This document shows positions 54,504-64,000 of a DNA stretch of 64,000 nt, one piece after another. Made by a program: the position numbers and the translations under genes. The first letter of the stretch is position 1. Each line of letters opens with the position of its first letter. The notes under the pieces are model-generated. The model made no database searches, had not been told where the DNA came from, and worked only from the letters and a program-made list of their open reading frames with translations. The stretch is from Collimonas sp. OK242 (lineage in GTDB: Bacteria; Pseudomonadota; Gammaproteobacteria; Burkholderiales; Burkholderiaceae_D): assembly GCF_900107095.1 (NCBI RefSeq), contig NZ_FNOR01000004.1, forward strand, positions 1-64,000, written 5' to 3'.

Positions 54504-55586
54504 TCATACCCGGTTGGAGCGCTCTCCGTACGACATCAGACGCGCCATCAGGCGCTGGCTCATCTCATCGATTCCAGCCACCTCGTTAGCCGCGCCCATG
54601 GCAATCGCTTCGCGCGGCATGCCGAATACGACACAGCTGGCTTCGTCTTGCGCCAGGGTGTAGGCGCCGGCCTGGCGCATGCGCAGCAAACCGGCCGCAC
54701 CGTCACGCCCCATGCCGGTCAGGATCATGCCGATGGCGTTTTTGCCAGCGTGTTTGGCTACCGAATCGAACAGCACATCGATCGACGGCCGATGGCGATT
54801 GACCGGCGCTTCCTGGTCCAGATGGGCAATATAGTTGGCGCCGCTGCGCGCCAGCGACAGATGAAAGCCGCCGGGTGCGATGTAGGCATGGCCAGGCAAC
54901 ACCCGCTCGCCGTGTTCGGCTTCCTTGACGGTGATGCGGCACAAACCGTCCAGGCGCTGCGCAAAGGAACGGGTAAAGCCGGGCGGCATATGCTGCGCGA
55001 TCATGATGCCGGGACTATCCGGCGGCAGCGGCTGCAATACTTCCCGGATCGCTTCGGTACCGCCGGTGGAGGCGCCGATGATGATCAATTTTTCAGTACT
55101 CAGTAATGGACTGCGCAGCATCGGCGTCAATCCTGCACCCGCAGTTGCATCAGGGCCAGGCCGGCGTGCCGACTGCAGGCGGGCGCGGGCGGCGGCCCGG
55201 ATCTTGTCGGCAATCAGGTCGGTATATTCCAGCAAGCCTTCGCGTATGCCGAGGCGCGGCTTGGTGACGAAATCGACCGCTCCCAGCTCCAGCGCCCGCA
55301 GCGTAATTTCTGAACCGCGCTCAGTCAGAGAGGACACCATCAGCACCGGCATCGGCCGCAGCCGCATCAATTTCTCCAGGAAATCCAGACCGTCCATGCG
55401 CGGCATTTCGACGTCCAGCGTCAGCACATCCGGATTCAACTGCTTGATCAGATCCCGCGCCACCAGGGGATCGGGTGCGGTCGCCACCACCGTCATGTCC
55501 GGCTGGCTATTGATGATCTCGGTCATCAAGCTGCGTATCAACGCTGAATCGTCCACGCACAGTACTTTGATTTTTTTATCGTTCAC
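54504..55586 (-). CDS. cheB: Chemoreceptor glutamate methylesterase CheB
   Basis: CheB removes methyl groups from receptors when phosphorylated by CheA. The 360 residues have a receiver domain (phospho-Asp58 in [16 protein letters not shown], Lys in VTKPRLG) and a catalytic methylesterase domain: [16 protein letters not shown] (Ser), [19 protein letters not shown] (His) and [14 protein letters not shown] (Asp). The start is a GTG at 55586 that overlaps the cheD stop by 4 bases (GTGA). A 133-base gap separates it from cheY. Confidence 0.97.
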   Translation of the reverse strand: MNDKKIKVLCVDDSALIRSLMTEIINSQPDMTVVATAPDPLVARDLIKQLNPDVLTLDVEMPRMDGLDFLEKLMRLRPMPVLMVSSLTERGSEITLRALELGAVDFVTKPRLGIREGLLEYTDLIADKIRAAARARLQSARRPGPDATAGAGLTPMLRSPLLSTEKLIIIGASTGGTEAIREVLQPLPPDSPGIMIAQHMPPGFTRSFAQRLDGLCRITVKEAEHGERVLPGHAYIAPGGFHLSLARSGANYIAHLDQEAPVNRHRPSIDVLFDSVAKHAGKNAIGMILTGMGRDGAAGLLRMRQAGAYTLAQDEASCVVFGMPREAIAMGAANEVAGIDEMSQRLMARLMSYGERSNRV

Positions 55587-56272
55587 GCGCTGCTCCCACC
55601 TTGTAGTACGATCTTCTTACGGGTCGCCGCACGATTAGCCGTACGAATCGTCGTATCAAATAATTCAACTTTGCTGCGCACCGGCTGTTGCGCCAGAGTC
55701 TGCACCAATTGCTGCTCGTCACGCTGTATCTGCTCGGCGTCGTTGATGCGATGCAGCTTGCGCACCATGACCTTGCCGCTTTTCGGGAAATAGCTGATCC
55801 GCCGCGGCAGATTGCCGCGCAAATCCTGGGCCGCCACCCGCACCTGTTCCATCTGCAAATAGCGCAATACAAAATCGGCATTGCGATCGCCGATATTCAG
55901 CATCGTCATATTGGCCAGCACCGCGCCGCCGCCGAATACCTTGGCTTCCAGCCGTTCGCGGCGCGCGCCTGCCTTGAGCAACTCGTTCAGCAACATCTCC
56001 ATGGCATAAGCACCGTAGCGCATGGAGGCGGCGATGTTGCTGCCGCTGTTGGCGCAACTGCCGTCGTCCGGCAGCATGAAGTGATTCATGCCGCCGATGC
56101 CGGCAGTACTATCGCGCACGCAGGCAGACACGCAGGAACCGAGTACGGTGCTCAGCACCATGTCTTCCGGCGTGACGTAATACTCGTTCGGCAACAGCTT
56201 GACCGCCGCGATATCGAACTCGCGATCGAAATAATGGTGCGTCGCCACCGACTCTTCCGCCGCCGAAATCAT
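55583..56272 (-). CDS. cheD: Chemoreceptor deamidase CheD
   Basis: CheD deamidates glutamine residues on chemoreceptors. The 229-residue product has the family motifs [16 protein letters not shown] (with the catalytic Cys in GSCVSAC) and [11 protein letters not shown] (catalytic His), then [34 protein letters not shown]. It overlaps cheR (ATGA) and cheB (GTGA) by 4 bases. The C-terminal region beyond 190 is basic and specific. Confidence 0.96.
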   Translation of the reverse strand: MISAAEESVATHHYFDREFDIAAVKLLPNEYYVTPEDMVLSTVLGSCVSACVRDSTAGIGGMNHFMLPDDGSCANSGSNIAASMRYGAYAMEMLLNELLKAGARRERLEAKVFGGGAVLANMTMLNIGDRNADFVLRYLQMEQVRVAAQDLRGNLPRRISYFPKSGKVMVRKLHRINDAEQIQRDEQQLVQTLAQQPVRSKVELFDTTIRTANRAATRKKIVLQGGSSA

Positions 56273-57138
56273 GTGCTGTCCTTGATTTGCCTGGCATCCA
56301 GCTCATACACGGTCTGGCCGCGCAGCCGGAACGGCTGCTGGGCAGAGGAAAAATTCTCGGAATGTCCGGCAAATAACAAGCCATGCGCTTTCATCAAGGG
56401 CGCAAACCGCTGCAGGATTTTGTTCTGTGTCGGCTTGTCGAAATAGATCATCACGTTGCGGCAGAAGATGGCGTCGAACTGCTCGTTCAGTCCCCACCGC
56501 GCATCCAGCAGATTGAGCTGGCTGAATTTCACCATGGCGGCCACTTCCGGCCGTATCCGCACCTGCCCGGCACGGGCGCCGCTGCCCTTCAGGAAGAAAC
56601 GCTTGAGGCGTTCCAGCGGCAGTTTGCTGACCTGTTCCATGGTGTAGACACCGGTCGCGGCTTTTTCCAGGACCTGGGTATCGATGTCGGTCGCGATGAT
56701 GCTGGCGCCACTGGCGCGACTGCCCAGCGCTTCGATCAGGGTCATCGCGATCGAGTACGGTTCTTCCCCGGTGGAAGCGGCAGAACACCAGACTGTCACC
56801 GGTGTTGTGCAATTTTTCATATGCTCGGCCAGCAACGGGAAATGATGCGCCTCGCGAAAAAAAGCCGTCAGATTAGTCGTCAAGGCATTGGTGAAGGATT
56901 GCCATTCGGCGCTGTCTTTCTCTGATTCCAGCAAGGCCAGATACGAGGTGAAGTCGCTCATGCCGAGTTCACGCAGGCGGCGCGACAGGCGGCTGTAGAC
57001 CATCTCACGCTTCTGCTCCCCCAATGCAATGCCGGCGCGCTGGTGAATCAACGCGCGCACGCGGGAGAAATCGCTATCGGTCAGCAAAAAATCCCGTGCT
57101 GGGGTAGCAATCTGACGGGCTGTCTGCTTGATGGTCAT
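56269..57138 (-). CDS. cheR: Chemotaxis methyltransferase CheR
   Basis: CheR methylates glutamates on chemoreceptors with SAM. The 289 residues have the N-terminal helical domain ([44 protein letters not shown]) and the Rossmann-type SAM domain ([59 protein letters not shown]). It opens cheR-cheD-cheB. The start is the ATG at 57138; 193 bases separate it from the upstream chemoreceptor gene. Confidence 0.96.
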   Translation of the reverse strand: MTIKQTARQIATPARDFLLTDSDFSRVRALIHQRAGIALGEQKREMVYSRLSRRLRELGMSDFTSYLALLESEKDSAEWQSFTNALTTNLTAFFREAHHFPLLAEHMKNCTTPVTVWCSAASTGEEPYSIAMTLIEALGSRASGASIIATDIDTQVLEKAATGVYTMEQVSKLPLERLKRFFLKGSGARAGQVRIRPEVAAMVKFSQLNLLDARWGLNEQFDAIFCRNVMIYFDKPTQNKILQRFAPLMKAHGLLFAGHSENFSSAQQPFRLRGQTVYELDARQIKDST

Positions 57139-57331
57139 TCAATAAGCCTTAACATGTAACATTTATGAGACGGATGGTTAAAATATCTGCCAGTCGTCAT
57201 CGGCTGAAAACGGTGCATGGGCCCGTATTGCACTATAAGCACGACGGCAGCATGGCGATGCGGCGAACAACGACCCGAAACACCGTTTTCTCCAGCCATG
57301 AGCGCATGCCGCACAAAAACGTCATCTACGG

Positions 57332-58954
57332 CTACGCAGCTGCCCGGCGCAACATTTGCGTTTGGGGGGTGATATCGATCACTCTCTTTGTTTGCGCCGC
57401 GATCTGCGCCCGCTCCAGCTTGAAGCCGCCTACTACTTCAGCCAGCGCGCCGGCCTGGTCTTGCAAGCTGGCTGCAGCTGCAGCCGCTTCTTCCACCAAG
57501 GCGGCGTTTTGCTGGGTCACCTGGTCCATCTGGCTGATGGCCTGGTTGATCTGGTCGATACCTGCGGTCTGTTCCTGGCTGGCGGCGGTGATCTCACCCA
57601 TGATGTCGGTCACGCGACGGACGCTGGCGACGATTTCATCCATGGTGCTGCCGGCTTGATCCACCAGACGCGAGCCGATGCCGACTTTTTCCACCGAATC
57701 GTCGATCAGGGATTTGATTTCCTTGGCGGCGGCGGCCGAACGTTGCGCCAGATTGCGTACCTCTGCGGCTACCACCGCAAAGCCGCGGCCTTGCTCGCCG
57801 GCCCTTGCAGCCTCGACAGCGGCGTTCAAGGCCAGGATATTGGTTTGAAATGCGATGCCGTCGATCACGCCGATAATGTCGACGATCTTCTTCGATGAGG
57901 TATTGATGGCGCCCATGGTGCTGACCACCTGCGTCACTACCGTGCCGCCATGGATCGCCACTTCCGACGCGGACACCGCCAGTTGGTTGGCCTGGCTGGC
58001 GTTGTCGGCATTTTGCTTGACGGTCGAGGTCAGCTGCTCCATCGAAGCAGCGGTTTCTTCGAGCGAACTGGCTTGCTCTTCAGTGCGCTGCGACAGGTTT
58101 TGATTGCCCGCTGCAATCTGGCTGGAAGCCGTTGCAATCGTGTCGGTACCGCTGCGTACTTCGCCAACGATCTTTTGCAAGCCGTCGTTCATGTCTTTCA
58201 GTGCTTGCATCAGCTGCCCGGTCTCATCCTTCGACCTGACTTCGATGTCGGCCGTCAGATCGCCAGCAGCAACGCGGCGCGCCACTTCGACGGCAAAACC
58301 CAGGGGTTGCGCAACTATTCGTGCAATCCATAGCGCCAACGCAAAGCCCAGCACCACCATGCCTATCATCAGGCCGACCGTCCAGATCCTGGCTTTGTTA
58401 TAGATGGCTTCACCATTTTTTGCAGCGCTGGCGCTGCCATCGGTATTGATTTTTACCAATTGCTCAACCTGCTTATCCAGCTCTACGATGGCGGCCAGGG
58501 AATCGCCGCGTATCTCTTTTATCGCATCATCTTTTCTGAACGCACGCGAGACTTCGACGATCTTCTTGTCGATCTCCAGATACGCCGGGATTTTTTCTTT
58601 TAACTGATCGTACACAGCACGCTCCTGCTCCGTCACCATGGGCGCGTATTCGCTCATGTTCTTTTGCAGCTCGCCTTTGATATCGCTGATGAACTGGGCG
58701 CTCTTGTCCATATCCGCCACATCGTTCGACATCACGTGCTGCATCTCGATATTGCGCAGCAGCGCCAGCTTGCTCTTTATGGTGAGCAGCACCCGCACGC
58801 TCGGCAGCCAATTGGTATTGATGTCGATGGTAGTGGCGTTGACCTGCCCAAGCTGTGCAATGGAGGTCACGCCCAGCACCAGGGTCAGCATCAGTATCAA
58901 AGCGAACGACAGCAGAAGTTTGGTTGCAATTTTCAAGTTATAGAACCAGGTCAT
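57332..58954 (-). CDS. Methyl-accepting chemotaxis protein (4HB sensor)
   Basis: A 540-residue receptor. Membrane helices at about 11-32 and 190-210 flank a periplasmic four-helix bundle (residues about 35-185). The HAMP region ends [20 protein letters not shown], and the signalling part has the hairpin [20 protein letters not shown]. The tail lacks a NWETF-type pentapeptide. The ATG at 58954 is 163 bases after a sigma-28 site (59117-59143). It has its own promoter and is not part of cheRDB by necessity. Confidence 0.95.
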   Translation of the reverse strand: MTWFYNLKIATKLLLSFALILMLTLVLGVTSIAQLGQVNATTIDINTNWLPSVRVLLTIKSKLALLRNIEMQHVMSNDVADMDKSAQFISDIKGELQKNMSEYAPMVTEQERAVYDQLKEKIPAYLEIDKKIVEVSRAFRKDDAIKEIRGDSLAAIVELDKQVEQLVKINTDGSASAAKNGEAIYNKARIWTVGLMIGMVVLGFALALWIARIVAQPLGFAVEVARRVAAGDLTADIEVRSKDETGQLMQALKDMNDGLQKIVGEVRSGTDTIATASSQIAAGNQNLSQRTEEQASSLEETAASMEQLTSTVKQNADNASQANQLAVSASEVAIHGGTVVTQVVSTMGAINTSSKKIVDIIGVIDGIAFQTNILALNAAVEAARAGEQGRGFAVVAAEVRNLAQRSAAAAKEIKSLIDDSVEKVGIGSRLVDQAGSTMDEIVASVRRVTDIMGEITAASQEQTAGIDQINQAISQMDQVTQQNAALVEEAAAAAASLQDQAGALAEVVGGFKLERAQIAAQTKRVIDITPQTQMLRRAAA

Positions 58955-59373
58955 GATTTTCTTTTCAGATGGGGGTTTCGATTACACGCAAGAACATTTG
59001 GGACACGGTCGGCAAGGCAGGACTTGAATTCGCCAGAGATTCGGGATTCCAGCAGCATGTTCACGCCTCATATCCGGACGCCACATTCAGACTTCATATT
59101 CGCTTTCCTGATCGTGTTAACGGCAGTCATCGCCGTTTCTTAAGGGTTAAAGAAATCGCAGTTTCGCTTCGACCGCTTGGCCACTTATCCGTCGCACTAC
59201 GGCTAGCCCCTTCAGCTTTAGCAATAGTTGTCGTTATTAACTTTGATTTCCAGGAATTTGACCGGATGCTGTGCGCTGGTCGCCCAGCCGTAACCAACCG
59301 GCTCTGTCACGGTTGGTGTTAATCGGATCAGCACAAAAACTGCCAATTCATCTAAAAATAAAAAGGATAGTCA
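58955..59373. other. Intergenic region between two divergent chemoreceptor genes (419 bases)
   Basis: Contains a minus-strand sigma-28 site (59117-59143). For the plus-strand receptor I see no matching site of that type. Nothing else is supported; a plus-strand reading across it has no likeness to a known family. Confidence 0.6.
59117..59143 (-). promoter_or_regulatory. Sigma-28 promoter of the minus-strand chemoreceptor
   Basis: On the minus strand: TTAA, 15 bases, GCCGTTAA. The -10 matches the consensus at 7 of 8 positions; the -35 differs from TAAA at one. It ends 163 bases before the receptor ATG. Confidence 0.65.
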
Positions 59374-61335
59374 ATGAGTAACAAATTCTTCAGTAACCTC
59401 AATGTAGGCATCAAGCTCAGCCTGTTTACCTTTTTACTGGTCGCCTTGATTTTCCTGGTCTATGGCTGGGCCAGCGCCCGCTCTGCTTCAGAGCTGCTGG
59501 AGCAGCGCGGGGCGCGCGATATTTCCGGCAGGACCAGCACCATGATCCAGATGCTGGACACATTCGATGCCAGCCATAAAAGCGAAGCCGATCGTTTCTC
59601 ACTTTTGCTGGCGAGTTATTTTCCCGAAAAGTTTTCGATCGACAATGGCAAGACTGTCGACGTCGCGCGCAAGTCGATACTGGTGCTGAAGAACGGCAAC
59701 AACATCATCAACATGAATTTTTCCATCGCCGACAGCTTTACCGCTGCGAGCGGGGCGGTAGCGACGGTTTTTATTAAAAACGGCGACGACTTCATCCGGA
59801 TCTCGACCTCTCTCAAGAAGGAAAACGGCGAGCGCGCCATCGGCACCGTACTCGACCATGGCCATCCCGGATACGCGCGCCTGCAAAGCGGTCTGTCGTA
59901 TATCGGCCGCGCTACTTTGTTCGGCAAGGAGTACATGACGGCCTACAACCCGGTTAAGGATGAAGCCGGCAATATCGTCGGCGCGCTGTTTGTCGGAGTG
60001 GATATCGGCAGCGATATAGAAACTCTGAAAGCACGCATCCGCTCGGTCAAATTGGGCGATACCGGTTATTTCTACGTACTCAACGCCAATCAGGGCAAAG
60101 ACCTGGGCAAGCTGCTGATTGCGCCGGTCGACGAAGATAAAAACATACTGGCGCTCAAGGATGCCGACGGCCGCGAATTTATCAGGGAAATCCTGGAACG
60201 CAAGGAAGGTAGCACGCGCTACACCTTGCAGGAAGGTGCGGTCAAGGGTTCGGAAAAAGTCGCTGCCTTCGCCTTGTACAAGAACTGGAACTGGCTGATT
60301 GTCGGTAATGAAGACACCACCGAATTAACTCGGGAGATCACTACACTACGCAATCGCAACGCAGTATTCGGACTGGCTGCAGTATTGATCATGATCGCGG
60401 CGCTATATTGGCTGATCCGTATCAACATCAGCCAGCCGCTGGAAAGAGTCAAGCAGGCTGCGCAACTGCTGGCGACGGGTGATCTGTCCGTCATATTATC
60501 AAGCGATCGGGGCGACGAAATCGGTCAGCTGGAACAAGCTATCAACGGCATCAGCCAGGGCTTGACCGGCGTCATCGGCAATGTCCGGCGAGGCACCGGC
60601 GAGATGGCGCGCGCCTCGCAAGAAATCGCTGAGGGCAATGCCAATCTGTCGGCCCGCACCGAATCGCAAGCCAGTTCGCTGGAGCAAACCGGCAGCTCGC
60701 TGGAACAACTCACGGCTGCGGTAAAGCATAGCGCCGACAGTGCCCAGCACGCCAACCAGCTGGTCATCACTGCATCGGGACAGGCGCTTGAGGGCGGCCA
60801 GGCTGTCGGCCAGGTGGTGGCCACCATGAGCGCAATCAAGGATAGCTCGGCCAAAATCCACGACATCATCGGCGTGATTGACGGTATCGCCTTCCAGACC
60901 AATATTCTGGCGCTCAATGCCGCAGTCGAAGCCGCACGGGCTGGTGAACAAGGCCGCGGTTTTGCCGTAGTTGCGGCGGAAGTGCGTAACCTGGCCCAGC
61001 GCTCGGCCGCTGCCGCCAGGGAAATCAAAGGCTTGATCAGCGCATCGGTGGAACAGGTTGATGCCGGCGGCAAGCTCGCGGATGCGGCAGGTCAGACCAT
61101 GCAGGGCATAGTCGCCGCAGTCAAGCGAGTGGCTGACATCATGCATGAAATTACCGCCGCGACAAGAGAACAAAGCAGCGGCATCGAAGAGATCAACCGG
61201 GCCATGGGGCACATTGACGATATTACCCAGCAAAATGCCGCGTTGGTCGAACAAGCTGCAGCGGCGGCTCAAAGTCTGCAGGACCAGGCGGCCCAACTAG
61301 CGCAGACCGCCGCTGTTTTCAAGCTCAGCAGGTAA
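59374..61335 (+). CDS. Methyl-accepting chemotaxis protein (Cache3/Cache2 sensor)
   Basis: A 653-residue receptor. Membrane helices lie at about 13-33 and 325-348, with a large periplasmic sensor of about 290 residues between them. Its segments [41 protein letters not shown] and [24 protein letters not shown] look like a tandem Cache type. A HAMP domain ([20 protein letters not shown]) and a signalling hairpin ([20 protein letters not shown]) follow. The ligand is unknown; Cache receptors often sense small organic acids or amino acids. The start is the ATG at 59374 with AAGGA upstream. Confidence 0.95.
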   Translation: MSNKFFSNLNVGIKLSLFTFLLVALIFLVYGWASARSASELLEQRGARDISGRTSTMIQMLDTFDASHKSEADRFSLLLASYFPEKFSIDNGKTVDVARKSILVLKNGNNIINMNFSIADSFTAASGAVATVFIKNGDDFIRISTSLKKENGERAIGTVLDHGHPGYARLQSGLSYIGRATLFGKEYMTAYNPVKDEAGNIVGALFVGVDIGSDIETLKARIRSVKLGDTGYFYVLNANQGKDLGKLLIAPVDEDKNILALKDADGREFIREILERKEGSTRYTLQEGAVKGSEKVAAFALYKNWNWLIVGNEDTTELTREITTLRNRNAVFGLAAVLIMIAALYWLIRINISQPLERVKQAAQLLATGDLSVILSSDRGDEIGQLEQAINGISQGLTGVIGNVRRGTGEMARASQEIAEGNANLSARTESQASSLEQTGSSLEQLTAAVKHSADSAQHANQLVITASGQALEGGQAVGQVVATMSAIKDSSAKIHDIIGVIDGIAFQTNILALNAAVEAARAGEQGRGFAVVAAEVRNLAQRSAAAAREIKGLISASVEQVDAGGKLADAAGQTMQGIVAAVKRVADIMHEITAATREQSSGIEEINRAMGHIDDITQQNAALVEQAAAAAQSLQDQAAQLAQTAAVFKLSR

Positions 61336-61374
61336 GGTGGGCATGGGAGCTCACCCTACTTCTAAATATGATGA

Positions 61375-61398
61375 CAAAAAAGCCTGGCAAGCCAGGCT
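61375..61398 (-). terminator. Intrinsic terminator of ohr
   Basis: AGCCTGGC and GCCAGGCT form an 8-base-pair stem with a 2-base loop, followed by six T on the minus strand, 58 bases beyond the ohr stop. Confidence 0.85.
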
Positions 61399-61455
61399 GG
61401 GGAACTGAGGCATGCCTTCCGCCTCTATCGCTGCATCAGAAGTGTTATGTCGGAA

Positions 61456-61881
61456 TTACACCAAAGTCAGGGTAACGTCGACGTTGCCGCGCGTGGCGTT
61501 GGAATATGGGCAAACCTTGTGCGCCTTGTCGACCAACGCTTCAGCTGCGCCGGCATCCATGCCAGGCAAGGAGATTTGCAACTCTACTGCAATGCCAAAA
61601 CCGCCAGGAATCACGCCGATGCCAACCAGGCCGGTAATCGCCACGTCGGCAGGCAAGGTGATTTTTTCTTGCGCGGCGACGAATTTCATTGCGCCGATGA
61701 AGCATGCAGAATAGCCGGCGGCAAACAATTGTTCAGGATTGGTGCCGACACCGCCGGCGCCGCCCAATTCTTTCGGCGTCGTCAATTTGACGTCCAGCAC
61801 ATTGTCGGACGAGACAGCACGGCCGTCACGGCCGCCGGTTGCTGTGGCTTGCGCTGTATACAAGATATTTTCAACTGACAT
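61456..61881 (-). CDS. ohr: Organic hydroperoxide resistance protein Ohr
   Basis: Ohr is a thiol peroxidase that reduces organic hydroperoxides with lipoyl proteins. The 141-residue protein has both redox cysteines, Cys60 in [14 protein letters not shown] and Cys124 in [13 protein letters not shown], and the family start [24 protein letters not shown]. The start is the ATG at 61881. It sits beside its probable regulator OhrR. Confidence 0.97.
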   Translation of the reverse strand: MSVENILYTAQATATGGRDGRAVSSDNVLDVKLTTPKELGGAGGVGTNPEQLFAAGYSACFIGAMKFVAAQEKITLPADVAITGLVGIGVIPGGFGIAVELQISLPGMDAGAAEALVDKAHKVCPYSNATRGNVDVTLTLV

Positions 61882-62079
61882 GATTGTTTCCTTTATTGGC
61901 CGTTCGGGAAATCCTTTGGATCAAACCAGTCGGCCGTACTGACGATCCGGATCAAAAGATACAACATCAACATGACGCAAGAATGAAACTCACATAAAAG
62001 CGCCACATAAAAGCACTACAAAATCACACAATTATATTGCTCACAATTTATAACGAATAGACAACCGAGCCGTCCATCT

Positions 62080-62565
62080 TCAAGCAAGATTGCCGGCCAT
62101 CGCAGCACGCAACCGCTGCAGCTCCTTGGTCAGGGCATGCAATTCATCCAGCGAGCATTCGACACTGCAGCTCACCTGCTGCGGTATCGCCCTTGCCTGC
62201 TGGCGCAGATTTTTACCCGCGGCAGTCAGGCTGACGATCACCTGGCGCTCATCGTGGGACGCACGCTGGCGGCGTAAAAATCCGCTGCTTTCCAGGCGCT
62301 TGAGCAGCGGCGTCAGTGTGCCGGAATCCAGATACAGACGCTCGCCCAAGGCCGACACGGTAAGTTCATCGCGCTCCCACAAGGTCAGCAACACCAGGTA
62401 CTGCGGATAAGTCAGGCCCAGTTTCTGCAACAGCGGCTTGTAAATCTTGGTCATGGTCAGCGATGCCGAATACAACGCGAAGCACAACTGATTATCCAGC
62501 AACAGGCTTTCCGGCCCGAATAACTCGGACGGGATGCTTGCGCTTGGCTGTTTGCTGGTTTCCAT
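62080..62565 (-). CDS. ohrR: MarR-family organic-peroxide sensor OhrR
   Basis: OhrR represses ohr until oxidised. The 161-residue protein has the sensing Cys28 in [12 protein letters not shown] and a winged helix-turn-helix ([50 protein letters not shown]). Cys133 and Cys137 lie in the C-terminal helix; the spacing of 105 residues from Cys28 equals that of the 2-Cys OhrR of Xanthomonas, so a Cys28-Cys133 disulphide switch is likely. The ATG at 62565 begins the family-like part. Both ohrR and ohr run on the minus strand with 198 bases between. Confidence 0.93.
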   Translation of the reverse strand: METSKQPSASIPSELFGPESLLLDNQLCFALYSASLTMTKIYKPLLQKLGLTYPQYLVLLTLWERDELTVSALGERLYLDSGTLTPLLKRLESSGFLRRQRASHDERQVIVSLTAAGKNLRQQARAIPQQVSCSVECSLDELHALTKELQRLRAAMAGNLA

Positions 62566-62590
62566 GGCTTGAATATTACATAGTTCAAAA

Positions 62591-62621
62591 TTAAATTGCA
62601 AGCAATCTAGTTTGCATTTAA
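62591..62621. promoter_or_regulatory. Possible OhrR operator upstream of ohrR
   Basis: An AT-rich inverted repeat (TTAAATTGCAA with TTGCATTTAA) with an inner ATTGC-AA-GCAAT, 26 to 56 bases before the ohrR ATG. OhrR sites in other bacteria are AT-rich and palindromic; the match is by form only. Confidence 0.35.
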
Positions 62622-62676
62622 AACTATCGCCGGGATTGCCATTCACTATGCCCGGCGACTTGGCTTAAACACCCGC

Positions 62677-64000
62677 TTAAACGCTCATATTGCCCAAGGT
62701 GCTGGCGCGATAAGCCGCGACGAAGGTATCGAAATCGCCAGTCTGGCTACGCTCCAGGCTCTCCTGTTCGGACAGTGAGGCGGCGGCCAGAGTTTCGAAA
62801 TAATTGCGTTCTTCCGGGCTGGGAGGATGCGCCAGGAAATAAGCCGCATGCGCCTTGCTTTGACGCAGCGCAAAACTGGCAAACGATTCCTTGTTCTGCT
62901 GCAGAATAGACAATACCTGCGCCGACGGCGTCAGTTCGACCTGGTCCAGCTTGAGGCTTTGTTTTGCCAGCGATGCCGCATGGACGCCGTCGCTGCGCTG
63001 AGCGTCGAGCAAAGCCGCAGCCTTGCCGATCCGCTCCAGCAATTCCTTGCCCCAGGTTTGCAAGCCGACCGGATTACCGTCGCGCCGCAATTGCAATCCG
63101 GGACGCCGCCCTTCTTTCACCGCACGCGAGAAATTCTCGGTGTTTTCCAGGCTTTCCTCATCGCTGGTCAAGGGGCTGTCGTCCAGCGCGCAGAACAGCA
63201 GGAAGGCGTCGAGGAAGCGCGAAGTTTCCAGGCTGATGCCCATCGGCTCGAACGGATCGATGTCCATGCAGCGCACTTCGATGTATTGCACGCCGCGCGC
63301 AGAGAGCGCCTGGATCGGCCGCTCGCCCGAATTGATCACGCGTTTCGGCCGGATCGTCGAGTAGTACTCGTTTTCGATTTGCAGGATATTGGTATTGATT
63401 TGCACCCACTCGCCGTCGCGATGGGTGCCGATTGTTTCATAGGGCGGGTAAGGCTGGCTGACCGCCCGTGCCAGGCTCTTGACGTAGCTGTCGAGGCTGT
63501 TGAACTGCGGCGTCAGGCGCGCCTGGGCTGCGCTGGTGTAGCCAAGGTCGCTCATGCGCAGGCTGGTGGCGTAAGGCAGGTACAAGGTGTCCTTGTCCAG
63601 CTGTTCCAGGCGATGCTGGCGGCCGTCGAGAAAACAGGTCGACAGGGCCGGCGATGCGCCGAACAGATACATCAGCAGCCAGCTGTAGCGGCGGAAATTG
63701 CGCACCGTCGCGATATAACTTTCCGACTGAAAATGCATCGCCGTGCCGTCGGCTCCTTCAGCTTCCTGCAAGACCTGCCACAGTCCTTCCGCCAGCGAAT
63801 AGTTGTAATGGATGCCGGCGATGCATTGCATGCGCTTGCCATAGCGCAGCGCCAGGCCGCGCCGGTAGACGTGCTTCAGCATGCCCATGTGCGATGTGCC
63901 GTACCAGGCGATCGGAATCTGCTCTTCCGCCGGCAAATGGGCCGGCATCGACTGGCTCCAGAGCAATTCGTCACCCAGCTTCGAATAGACGAAACGATGG
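62677..64000 (-). CDS. gshA: Glutamate-cysteine ligase, partial (N-terminus beyond right edge)
   Basis: GshA makes gamma-glutamylcysteine, the first step of glutathione synthesis. About 441 codons of the E. coli-type (type 1) enzyme are present: [19 protein letters not shown] near the edge, [94 protein letters not shown] and [21 protein letters not shown]. The missing N-terminus should be about 80 residues. The neighbours ohr and ohrR are also thiol/peroxide genes. Confidence 0.95.
   Translation of the reverse strand, partial: HRFVYSKLGDELLWSQSMPAHLPAEEQIPIAWYGTSHMGMLKHVYRRGLALRYGKRMQCIAGIHYNYSLAEGLWQVLQEAEGADGTAMHFQSESYIATVRNFRRYSWLLMYLFGASPALSTCFLDGRQHRLEQLDKDTLYLPYATSLRMSDLGYTSAAQARLTPQFNSLDSYVKSLARAVSQPYPPYETIGTHRDGEWVQINTNILQIENEYYSTIRPKRVINSGERPIQALSARGVQYIEVRCMDIDPFEPMGISLETSRFLDAFLLFCALDDSPLTSDEESLENTENFSRAVKEGRRPGLQLRRDGNPVGLQTWGKELLERIGKAAALLDAQRSDGVHAASLAKQSLKLDQVELTPSAQVLSILQQNKESFASFALRQSKAHAAYFLAHPPSPEERNYFETLAAASLSEQESLERSQTGDFDTFVAAYRASTLGNMSV

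Noticed and set aside
58969-59322. Plus-strand reading between the two chemoreceptor genes
   Set aside because: No family likeness, and it overlaps a sigma-28 promoter on the other strand.
1-64000. tRNA, rRNA or prophage genes
   Set aside because: None seen on either strand.

Overview
The window is an almost uninterrupted flagellar and chemotaxis supercluster (about 1.4-61.3 kb) from a motile, peritrichous-type betaproteobacterium. The GC-rich sequence, the FlhDC master regulator (no FleQ/FlrC seen), the FlhD-FlhC-MotA-MotB-CheY-CheA-CheW order and the beta-type FlhB/FliK paralogue pair point to Burkholderiales, most likely Oxalobacteraceae (Collimonas/Herbaspirillum/Janthinobacterium-like). 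The genus is an inference from gene content and protein character, not from a marker gene.

Layout. 0-1.4 kb: the N-terminal part of a lipoprotein subtilase that runs off the left edge, then a stand-alone IS5-type transposase N-terminal domain. 1.4-7.4 kb (minus): flhD-flhC-motA-motB-cheY-cheA-cheW. 7.6-13.3 kb (minus): a REC-Hpt protein, a sensor histidine kinase, a chemoreceptor, a second cheW and a NarL/LuxR-type response regulator, which could form a split phosphorelay beside flhDC. 13.5-18.9 kb (minus): flhB-like, fliK-like, fliT, fliS, fliD, flaG, fliC. 19.0-20.1 kb (minus): ycgR and fliE. 20.4-31.7 kb (plus): fliFGHIJK and fliLMNOPQR, the MS ring, switch and export apparatus. 31.7-42.5 kb (minus): flgBCDEFGHIJKL, the rod, hook, rings and junction proteins. 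42.6-44.7 kb: a small Xre-type regulator, then flgA and flgM-flgN (plus). 44.8-52.7 kb (minus): flhB-flhA-flhF-flhG-fliA-flhE. 52.7-53.3 kb: a gene-free block of nested inverted repeats and a hexanucleotide microsatellite. 53.3-59.0 kb (minus): cheR-cheD-cheB, cheY-cheZ and a chemoreceptor. 59.4-61.3 kb (plus): a Cache chemoreceptor. 61.4-64 kb (minus): ohr, ohrR and a gshA that runs off the right edge, a thiol/peroxide group unrelated to motility.

How it works together. FlhDC would switch on the class II basal-body, hook and export genes. FliA, held by FlgM until the hook is finished, would then switch on class III genes. Four sites that fit the sigma-28 consensus (TAAA-N15/16-GCCGWTAW) lie upstream of fliC, flgKL, flgMN and one chemoreceptor gene. 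Translational coupling is strong: fliF/G, fliG/H, fliH/I and fliM/N all overlap by exactly 8 bases.

Most unusual points: an FlhF of about 816 residues with about 420 residues after the GTPase domain that match nothing I recognise; an FlhG whose P-loop lacks the lysine; a YcgR whose PilZ RxxxR motif lacks its first arginine; a possible split phosphorelay and RcsAB-box-like palindrome next to flhDC; and the repeat island between cheZ and flhB.
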